NCBI GenBank assembly: GCA_905234005.1
Contig: CAJOFW010000123.1
Location: 1-5,521 of the forward strand
From: an uncultured Oscillospiraceae bacterium
GTDB lineage: Bacteria > Bacillota > Clostridia > Oscillospirales > Oscillospiraceae
DNA length: 5,521 nt
Direction of reading: 5' to 3'
A program made the translations under genes and the position numbers. Below are positions 1-4,965 of the stretch, one piece after another (within the stretch, counting starts at the first letter, position 1; every line of letters begins with the position of its first letter). The notes beneath the pieces are model-generated. The model was not told where the DNA came from and did not search any database. It worked only from the letters and a program-made list of their open reading frames with translations.

Positions 1-336
1 GGCGCCGGCTCCGTAGGCGGCGGCGTGACGGCCGACGGCACCCTCGACGTAGCGGCCGCCGCCGCGGCCATCGCCGACACCGGCGCTGCCGCGAGCGAAG
101 AGGCCGCGGGCGTGACCTGGGCCGACTATCAGCAGTATCTCATCGACGCCGCCGGCGGCAACGCCCCCGACCTCGACGAGTTCATCGGCCAGGTGGAGGC
201 CATCGGCTCCTGGGACGAAATGCCCCTTGACGAGAGCCCCTGGGATATGCTCTTCACGACGGTCGGCATCTCCACCTGGGAAGCCTTCCAGGCCGGCGAG
301 GCCGCCGCGAGCCAGGTTGAGGGCGCCATGGCCTGA
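1..336 (+). CDS. C-terminal part of an unrecognised Ala-rich acidic protein (5' partial)
   Basis: The frame is open from the first base to a TGA at 334-336, so this is the last 111 residues of a longer protein whose start lies upstream. The GTG at 25 lies inside a Gly/Ala-rich stretch, has no ribosome binding site before it and is unlikely to be a start. The first ~40 residues are low-complexity Gly/Ala/Asp (GAGSVGGG followed by runs of Ala), like a linker. After them comes a compact acidic domain with two similar aromatic motifs, TWADYQQYL (about residues 39-47) and STWEAFQAG (about 88-96), and SWDEMP between them. There is no membrane segment, metal motif or nucleotide-binding motif. The strong third-position GC bias matches the neighbouring genes, which supports real coding. 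A terminator follows about 50 bases after the stop. I do not recognise the family; a C-terminal accessory domain of a larger enzyme or secreted protein is possible but not shown. Confidence 0.7.
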   Translation, partial: GAGSVGGGVTADGTLDVAAAAAAIADTGAAASEEAAGVTWADYQQYLIDAAGGNAPDLDEFIGQVEAIGSWDEMPLDESPWDMLFTTVGISTWEAFQAGEAAASQVEGAMA

Positions 337-380
337 TCGACAAGCTGTCTGATCAAACCGAAAACCCAACCGCAAACCAT

Positions 381-417
381 AAAAATAACCGGATGCTTCG
401 GCATCCGGTTGTTTTTT
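381..417. terminator. Bidirectional intrinsic terminator between convergent units
   Basis: A perfect 10-bp stem (AACCGGATGC at 387-396, GCATCCGGTT at 401-410) is closed by a stable TTCG tetraloop. On the plus strand it is followed by G and six T (412-417). On the minus strand it is followed by ATTTTT, the complement of 381-386. It can therefore end both the rightward gene at 1-336 and the leftward dpaAB operon. Confidence 0.9.
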
Positions 418-485
418 GGGCTGACACCATCCCGCGCAGAGTCCTTTTTCTGTGGGATGATACCGTTTCAAACGGTACCGCCTTA

Positions 486-1052
486 TCAAACCAGTATCGG
501 CTGTATCTGCCGCCCCTCGTATGCCGCGGTCACGGCGGGGACGATGCGGGCGTAATCGAGGCTCAGGGACGTGGGCTTTGCCGCCGGGTCGTCCTGCCCG
601 AACGGCACGAAATAGATGTGCCTGCGGACGAGCAGCCGGCCTATGTTCTCCGCCGAGGCCCCGAGGCCGTCGTTGGTGGAGACGCCGAGGACGAGCGGCT
701 TGCCGTTTCGGAGGTGTCCCTTCGCGGCCATCGTGACGGCGCTGTCCGTCACGCCGTGGGATAGCTTTGCGAGGGTGTTGCCGGTGCAGGGGATGACCGC
801 GAGCACGTCGAGCCGGTTTCCCGGGCCGAGCGGCTCGGCGTCCGCGATCGTCGTCACGGCCTCGCGGCCGCTGGCTGTCTCGAGGCGGTCGAGCCACGTT
901 CGCCCGTCGCCGAAGCGGCTGTCACGCAGGGCGTTTTCGCTGAAGATCGGGAGCACGTCGAACGCCTCGCACAGGGCGGGGAGGACGGCCTCGAGTTTGG
1001 AAAAGGAGCAATACGAACCGGTGAGCGCAAGGCCCAGTCGGAGCTTACTCAT
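486..1052 (-). CDS. dpaB: Dipicolinate synthase subunit B (SpoVFB/DpaB)
   Basis: This 188-residue flavoprotein-fold subunit acts with DpaA in the mother cell to make dipicolinic acid from the lysine-pathway intermediate dihydrodipicolinate; the product is loaded into the spore core with calcium. The family match is strong along the whole length: LALTGSYCSF near residues 8-17, RFGDG at 46-50, AEPLGP at 72-77, PCTGNTLAKL at 88-97, VTMAAKGHLRN at 106-116, LGVSTNDGLGA at 122-132, VPFGQDDPAAKP at 149-160, and the C-terminus QPILV. Bacillus SpoVFB is about 200 residues, so this copy is essentially complete with a slightly short tail. The start at 1052 is chosen because GGAGGT (1061-1066) lies 9 bases upstream and because MSKLRLGLALTG matches the family start; a longer frame to 1142 adds only an Arg-rich N-terminus translated from within dpaA. 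It overlaps the end of dpaA by 8 nt (ATGAGTAA), so translational coupling is likely. Confidence 0.95.
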   Translation of the reverse strand: MSKLRLGLALTGSYCSFSKLEAVLPALCEAFDVLPIFSENALRDSRFGDGRTWLDRLETASGREAVTTIADAEPLGPGNRLDVLAVIPCTGNTLAKLSHGVTDSAVTMAAKGHLRNGKPLVLGVSTNDGLGASAENIGRLLVRRHIYFVPFGQDDPAAKPTSLSLDYARIVPAVTAAYEGRQIQPILV

Positions 1053-1662
1053 CTGTGATGACCTCCATTGCTCTGTATATCGCCTCCGCCATCGTGTCCG
1101 CCGCGGCACGCGGCGCGTACAGTCCGGGCAGACCCGGCGCACGGATCACCGCGCCGTCCTCGCCGACGGCCCAGCCGCCGGGGGCGCTGGCAAGGTCGAT
1201 ACATACGGCGCCGCCGTAATCGCCCGCGAGCACGCGGGCCGGTACGGTGTTGATCACGGCGTCGTATGTAGCGTCGAGCCGGCCGAAGTCCACGGCACGA
1301 TATCCGAACGCCCGGGCCGTCGCCCGGGCGGCGGGGGAGCGGGCGCACACGGTCACGTCCGCCCCGAGGGACGAGAGCATCCCCGCAAGCAGCGACCCGA
1401 TACGCCCATAGCCCGCGACGAGCACACGCATACCCATGACGGCCCGGTCGGAGCGCCGCATGAGCAGAGCGACCGCGCCCTCGGCGGTCAGCGCCGCGTT
1501 TTCGATGATGAAGACCTCGTCTTTGTAATACGGTATGCCCCGCCGTTCGGCCGGGGGCGCGATGATATGGCCGCTGTCCGGCGAAAGACGGTGGCCGTCC
1601 GCCTCGAGGCGGCGCTTCAGGGGCAGGAACCGGGGGTCCGTGCCCGTCAATGTAAAGTCCAT
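1045..1662 (-). CDS. dpaA: Dipicolinate synthase subunit A (SpoVFA/DpaA), compact form
   Basis: This is the NAD(P)-binding subunit of dipicolinate synthase, first gene of the dpaAB operon, expected to act in the mother cell late in sporulation. A Rossmann motif GYGRIG is seen at residues 84-89, followed by LGADVTVCARS (99-109), AVINTVPA (135-142), CIDLASAPGG (154-163) and the family signature APGLPGLYAPRAAADT (175-190). The protein is only 205 residues, against about 300 for the Bacillus protein. The shortage lies almost wholly before the Rossmann motif, where the family usually has about 150 residues and here has 83. The catalytic-half motifs are intact, so a compact but working protein is more likely than a pseudogene. 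AGAGGTG (1670-1676) sits 7 bases before the ATG, which supports this start, and no longer convincing start is seen. The stop overlaps the dpaB start. A sporulation sigma factor would be expected to drive it, but no clear promoter was found. Confidence 0.92.
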   Translation of the reverse strand: MDFTLTGTDPRFLPLKRRLEADGHRLSPDSGHIIAPPAERRGIPYYKDEVFIIENAALTAEGAVALLMRRSDRAVMGMRVLVAGYGRIGSLLAGMLSSLGADVTVCARSPAARATARAFGYRAVDFGRLDATYDAVINTVPARVLAGDYGGAVCIDLASAPGGWAVGEDGAVIRAPGLPGLYAPRAAADTMAEAIYRAMEVITDE

Positions 1663-1675
1663 TGCGATTCACCTC

Positions 1676-1704
1676 TTGCCATTCTATGGCGAATGGGGTA
1701 GAAT
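1676..1704 (+). promoter_or_regulatory. Sigma-A type promoter for the DUF1015 gene
   Basis: TTGCCA (1676-1681) and TAGAAT (1699-1704) are separated by exactly 17 bases, near the housekeeping consensus. Transcription would start near 1711 and give a leader of about 60 bases before the ATG at 1770. The -35 box overlaps the edge of the ribosome binding site of the divergent dpaA gene. Confidence 0.75.
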
Positions 1705-1769
1705 TGCTATCGGAGCGCACGCTGTTCGACGCGTGCACGCCGACAAACGCGATAAGGAGCGAACACGCC

Positions 1770-2888
1770 ATGAACCATATATTCACCCCCGCCGACATCC
1801 TTCTGCCCCGGGACGGCGTCGATATGACGCGATGGGCCGTCGTGGCCTGCGACCAGTTCTCCGCGCAGCCGGAATACTGGGACACGCTGTCGGATTACGT
1901 CGGTGACGCGCCGTCGACGCTGAAGCTCATGCTGCCCGAGGCATACCTCGGCGCGGCGGACGTGGAGGCGCGGAAGAAGGCGATGACGGAGACGATGCGA
2001 GAATACGTGGTGGGGGATGTATTCCGTAATATCCCGGATTCCTACATATTTGTGGAGCGGACACTTCCAAATGGAAAGGTCAGACGCGGCCTGGTGGGGA
2101 AACTCGATCTGGAGTCCTACGACTGGACGCCCGGCTCGCAGTCGCCCGTGCGTTCGACGGAGGCGACGGTACCGGAGCGGCTGCCGACGAGGGTGGAGCT
2201 GCGCCGGGCGGCGGTGCTCGAGCTGCCGCACATCGTCCTGTTCATCGACGACCCGGACGACACCGTCCTCGGCGGCGTGTCTGCGGGGGAGACGGTGTAC
2301 GACTTCGACCTCTACGGCGGCGGCGGGCACATCCGGGGCCGCCGTGTGACCGGCGCGGCGGCGGACGCTGTATGCGCCGCGATCGACGCCCTGCCCGGCG
2401 CGGTGCGGTTTGCGATGGGCGACGGCAACCACAGCCTCGCGGCGGCGAAAAACCGCTGGGAGGAGCTGAAGGCCGCCGGCGCGCCGATGGATCACCCGGC
2501 CCGGTACGCACTCGCGGAGCTTGAGAATCTGCGGGACGACGCGGTCGAGTTCTACCCGATTCATCGCGTGCTGTTCGACACGGACGAGGGCGGCTTTGTC
2601 CGAGAGGAATCGGGCGGCGACACCGGCGCGCTTGTCGCGGCGGCGGACGCCTTCTGCCGCGATTACATCGCCGAACACGGCGGGGCCGTCGACTACATCC
2701 ACGGCGAGACGGAGGCCCGAACGATGGCTGCCCGCCCCGGCTGCGCGGCGCTGATACTGCCCACGCTGCCGAAGGAGGAATTATTCCCGCACATCGAACG
2801 GTTCGGCAACTACCCGAAGAAGAGCTTCTCGGTTGGCCACGCCCTCGATAAGCGCTGGTACCTCGAGTGCCGGAGAATCACGCTGTAA
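1770..2888 (+). CDS. DUF1015 family protein
   Basis: The 372-residue protein is a full-length cytosolic member of the DUF1015 family. Diagnostic blocks run in order: PADILLP near residues 7-13, YIFVERTLPNGKVRRGLVGK (92-111), VRSTEATVPERLP (127-139), ELPHIVLFIDDP (151-162), the most conserved block FAMGDGNHSLAAAKNRWE (214-231), FYPIHRVLF (261-269), and the C-terminal GHALDKRWYLECRRI (356-370). There is no signal peptide or membrane segment. The ATG at 1770 is chosen because AAGGAG (1754-1759) precedes it by 10 bases and because the protein then begins MNHIFTPADILLP, as the family does; a start at 1662 would precede the predicted transcription start. The biochemical function is not established to my knowledge. 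In many clostridia the gene lies next to serA and serC, which suggests a role in serine metabolism, but no serine genes are visible here. It is a single-gene unit ending at the terminator near 3044-3081. Confidence 0.9.
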   Translation: MNHIFTPADILLPRDGVDMTRWAVVACDQFSAQPEYWDTLSDYVGDAPSTLKLMLPEAYLGAADVEARKKAMTETMREYVVGDVFRNIPDSYIFVERTLPNGKVRRGLVGKLDLESYDWTPGSQSPVRSTEATVPERLPTRVELRRAAVLELPHIVLFIDDPDDTVLGGVSAGETVYDFDLYGGGGHIRGRRVTGAAADAVCAAIDALPGAVRFAMGDGNHSLAAAKNRWEELKAAGAPMDHPARYALAELENLRDDAVEFYPIHRVLFDTDEGGFVREESGGDTGALVAAADAFCRDYIAEHGGAVDYIHGETEARTMAARPGCAALILPTLPKEELFPHIERFGNYPKKSFSVGHALDKRWYLECRRITL

Positions 2889-2909
2889 CGGGAGAATCAA
2901 ACGGCAGCC

Positions 2910-2937
2910 GATACTTTTTCTTGAAAGAAAAAGTATC
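2910..2937. repeat. AT-rich perfect inverted repeat in intergenic DNA
   Basis: Two 13-base arms, GATACTTTTTCTT (2910-2922) and AAGAAAAAGTATC (2925-2937), are perfect reverse complements around a central GA. As RNA this would form a stem of about 11 bp with a TTGAAA loop. No T-run follows it on either strand, so it is not a standard terminator. It opens a stretch (about 2911-3050) clearly richer in A+T than the surrounding genes. It could be part of a dispersed intergenic repeat or MITE-like element; the rest of the stretch shows no credible gene. Confidence 0.8.
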
Positions 2938-3043
2938 AAAAAGAACTTTATATTCGCTCGAAAAGACAGCAATTCCAAGGCTTTACGCCCGGTAACGAAA
3001 CAGAGCTTTTCATTTGAGAACAGTACGATATCACACCGCAGCA

Positions 3044-3081
3044 AAAACAAGCCCGGACGATGACGCGTCCGGGCTTGTTTT
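3044..3081. terminator. Bidirectional intrinsic terminator between DUF1015 gene and trpB2
   Basis: A perfect 16-bp stem pairs AAAACAAGCCCGGACG (3044-3059) with CGTCCGGGCTTGTTTT (3066-3081) around a 6-base loop. The A-rich left edge and T-rich right edge give a U-run for transcripts from either side. A further outer pairing, CACACC (3032-3037) with GGTGTG (3084-3089), could extend the structure. It separates the convergent DUF1015 and trpB2 units. Confidence 0.9.
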
Positions 3082-3122
3082 GTGGTGTGCAATTACTATT
3101 ACGGTTTACCCGCAGTCGGGTA

Positions 3123-4505
3123 TCACTCCTGGCCGGGAACCTGGGGCAGGGCGGCGAAACCGGCGGCGAGATCCTCGTCCGTCGGGATGTAGTCGGTCAT
3201 CGTGCCGTCGTTGTACTGCTGGTAGGCGACGAGATCGAAGTAGCCGGTGCCGGTCAGGCCGAAGAGGATCGTCTTCTCCTCGCCGGTCTCCTTGCACTTG
3301 AGGGCCTCGTCGATCGCGACGCGGATGGCGTGGCTGGATTCGGGGGCGGGCAGGATGCCCTCGACGCGGGCGAACTGCTCCGCCGCCTTGAAGACGGACG
3401 TCTGCTCCACGGCGACAGCCTCCATGTAGCCGTCATGGTAGAGCTGGCTGAGAACGGTGCTCATGCCGTGGAAGCGCAGGCCGCCGGCGTGGTTCGGGGA
3501 CGGGATGAACGAGCTGCCGAGCGTGTACATCTTCGCCAGCGGGCAGATCATGCCGGTGTCGCAGAAGTCATACGCAAATTTGCCGCGTGTGAAGCTCGGG
3601 CAGGACGCCGGCTCGACCGCGATGAAGCGGTAGTCGGCCTCGCCGCGCAGCTTCTCGCCCATGAACGGGGAGATCAGGCCGCCGAGGTTCGAGCCGCCGC
3701 CGGCGCAGCCGATGATGATGTCGGGCTTCACGCCGTATTTATCGAGCGCGGCCTTGGCCTCGAGACCGATGACGGACTGGTGCAGCAGCACCTGATTGAG
3801 CACGCTGCCGAGCACGTAGCGATAGCCGGGGTTCGAGACGGCGACCTCGACGGCCTCGGAGATCGCGCAGCCGAGGGAGCCGGTCGTGCCGGGATGCTCG
3901 GCAAGGATCTTGCGGCCGACGTTCGTCTCCATGGACGGGGAGGGGACGACGGACGCGCCGTAGGTACGCATGACCTCGCGGCGGAACGGCTTCTGCTCGT
4001 AGCTGACCTTGACCATGTAGACCTTGCAGTCGAGGCCGAGATACGCGCACGCCATGGACAGCGCCGTGCCCCACTGGCCCGCGCCGGTCTCGGTCGTGAC
4101 GCCCTTCAGGCCCTGCTTCTTCGCGTAGTACGCCTGCGCGATCGCGGAGTTGAGCTTGTGGCTTCCGCTCGTGTTGTTGCCCTCGAATTTGTAGTAGATC
4201 TTCGCCGGCGTGTCGAGGGCCTTCTCGAGACAGTAGGCCCGTACCAGCGGCGCGGGGCGGTACATCTTGTAGAAGTCCTGAATCTCCTGCGGGATGGGGA
4301 TGAACGCGGTGTCGTTGTCAAGCTCCTGCTTCACAAGCTCCTCGCAGAAGATGCCGCTCATCTCCTCGGCGGTCAGGGGCTGGCAGGTGCCGGGGTTCAG
4401 AAGGGGGGCCGGCTTGGTCTTCATGTCGGCGCGGACGTTGTACCACGCGGTCGGGATCTCCTGCTCGCTCAGGTAGATTTTGTAGGGGATGGTCTGCTCG
4501 CTCAT
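3123..4505 (-). CDS. trpB2: Tryptophan synthase beta chain, TrpB2 type (PLP-dependent)
   Basis: The enzyme joins indole to serine to form tryptophan, using pyridoxal phosphate. At 460 residues it is longer than classical TrpB (about 400) and carries the N-terminal extension and sequence style of the TrpB2 group. Visible motifs: YRPAPLVRA (82-90), the PLP-lysine segment NNTSGSHKLNSA with Lys117, TTETGAGQWG (137-146), the phosphate-binding loop CAGGGSNLGG (267-276), SPNHAGGLRFHG (336-347), EGILPAPESSHA (382-393) and GLTGTGYFD (416-424). The start is supported by AAGGAGA (4513-4519) 7 bases before the ATG and by the typical opening IPYKIYLSEQEIPTAWYN. No trpA or other trp gene adjoins it, so it probably works alone, salvaging indole or receiving it from enzymes encoded elsewhere. 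A tryptophan T-box precedes it, which independently supports the function. The gene shows no damage. Confidence 0.95.
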   Translation of the reverse strand: MSEQTIPYKIYLSEQEIPTAWYNVRADMKTKPAPLLNPGTCQPLTAEEMSGIFCEELVKQELDNDTAFIPIPQEIQDFYKMYRPAPLVRAYCLEKALDTPAKIYYKFEGNNTSGSHKLNSAIAQAYYAKKQGLKGVTTETGAGQWGTALSMACAYLGLDCKVYMVKVSYEQKPFRREVMRTYGASVVPSPSMETNVGRKILAEHPGTTGSLGCAISEAVEVAVSNPGYRYVLGSVLNQVLLHQSVIGLEAKAALDKYGVKPDIIIGCAGGGSNLGGLISPFMGEKLRGEADYRFIAVEPASCPSFTRGKFAYDFCDTGMICPLAKMYTLGSSFIPSPNHAGGLRFHGMSTVLSQLYHDGYMEAVAVEQTSVFKAAEQFARVEGILPAPESSHAIRVAIDEALKCKETGEEKTILFGLTGTGYFDLVAYQQYNDGTMTDYIPTDEDLAAGFAALPQVPGQE

Positions 4506-4540
4506 GGGATGGTCTCCTTTTCCAAATAAATATAATCAGA

Positions 4541-4584
4541 ATAATAATAAAACTCCTGTCCCCGCATTGCTGCTGGGACAGGAG
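4541..4584 (-). terminator. T-box-controlled terminator upstream of trpB2
   Basis: CTCCTGTCCC (4584-4575) pairs perfectly with GGGACAGGAG (4562-4553) over a 12-base loop and is followed by TTTTATTATTATT. The left arm is shared with the antiterminator, making the two folds mutually exclusive. This is the expression platform of the riboswitch. Confidence 0.92.
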
Positions 4585-4820
4585 AGGTTACTTCTTCCTG
4601 CGGTGCCACCCGGCTTGGCGCATATGTGCGCCCGCTTTTGGCCGTACTGTCATACGGCGGCGTTTGATTACGGAGCGCCGCTCCGTCGCACATGGGGCGG
4701 ACAGGCCGCCTTCCGATTGCCCTCCGAAGTCCATTCGCCGATCCGGTCCGTACCGCGCTCTCAGCCTCGGGCGCGGCTCTCTGTGACATCGTCGGGTCGG
4801 TTACTTACTCTTCATCAACG
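4541..4820 (-). ncRNA. Tryptophan T-box riboswitch leader of trpB2
   Basis: All main parts of a T-box leader are present on the minus strand. Stem I begins with GATGAAGAGTAA (4816-4805). Its upper part carries CAGAGAG (4783-4777) followed by a CCGCGC/GCGCGG stem (4776-4771 with 4758-4753) around a loop that ends in the conserved CTGAGA. The specifier region reads GAATGGACTTCGGAG, placing the specifier codon UGG (Trp) at 4733-4731. Central hairpins follow, for example ACGGAGC/GCTCCGT. The T-box core is GGGTGGCACCGCAGG (4611-4597). Its UGGC bulge would pair with a tRNA 3' end GCCA, fitting the G73 discriminator of bacterial tRNA-Trp. In the antiterminator, GGG (4611-4609) can pair with CCC (4577-4575) and CAGG (4600-4597) with CCTG (4582-4579); these partners are also the left arm of the terminator. 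Uncharged tRNA-Trp should therefore switch trpB2 on. Confidence 0.93.
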
Positions 4821-4843
4821 GTTTAATCTGTTCAATTAACGGT

Positions 4844-4872
4844 ATTCTACCATCCCTGTACGGGTTTGTCAA
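4844..4872 (-). promoter_or_regulatory. Sigma-A promoter of the T-box/trpB2 unit
   Basis: On the minus strand a perfect -35 box TTGACA (4872-4867) and TAGAAT (4849-4844) are spaced by 17 bases. The transcript would start near 4837, about 20 bases before the T-box stem I. The strong promoter fits control by attenuation downstream rather than by an activator. Confidence 0.9.
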
Positions 4873-4934
4873 GCGGTTTGTGAAGACATTCGATATGCGC
4901 CGAACCCATCCCGGGCGGGCGGAGGGGTGAAACG

Positions 4935-4943
4935 TGGTAAACT
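4935..4943 (+). promoter_or_regulatory. Possible extended -10 promoter for the cyclase-family gene
   Basis: TGGTAAACT fits an extended -10 element (TGn then TAAACT at 4938-4943) with no good -35 box upstream. The transcript would begin near 4950, just before the ribosome binding site AAGGGGGG (4951-4958), giving a very short leader. This is a weak call; a better promoter was not found in 4873-4965. Confidence 0.3.
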
Positions 4944-4965
4944 GTCGGCGAAGGGGGGCATTGCC

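Noticed and set aside
616..1701. Open frame of 361 codons on the plus strand across dpaB and dpaA
   Set aside because: It is antisense to two recognised genes, has a biased Arg/Ser/Pro/Gly composition and no ribosome binding site context.
1717..1736. Small hairpin GCACGC/GCGTGC in the leader of the DUF1015 gene
   Set aside because: Only 6 bp with an 8-base loop, no T-run and no match to a riboswitch class; expected by chance in GC-rich DNA.
1662..1769. Longer start for the DUF1015 protein at ATG 1662
   Set aside because: This would add 36 residues unlike the family, and the predicted transcript starts near 1711. The ATG at 1770 has AAGGAG upstream.
1707..2702. Open frame of 331 codons on the minus strand opposite the DUF1015 gene
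   Set aside because: The product is rich in Arg, Val and His in shadow style; the plus strand carries clear DUF1015 motifs.
2872..2899. Direct repeat GGAGAATCA at the end of the DUF1015 gene
   Set aside because: Nine bases repeated once, partly inside the coding end; no inverted ends or other sign of a target duplication.
2781..3092. Small minus-strand frame of 103 codons across the AT-rich intergenic stretch
   Set aside because: It reads through the terminator stem and the inverted repeat and into the DUF1015 coding end; no ribosome binding site or recognisable product.
3060..4529. Long open frame (489 codons) on the plus strand opposite trpB2
   Set aside because: It is the antisense shadow of trpB2, whose full set of PLP-enzyme motifs is on the minus strand; GC-rich codons keep the opposite strand open. 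Its product is low-complexity and matches nothing.
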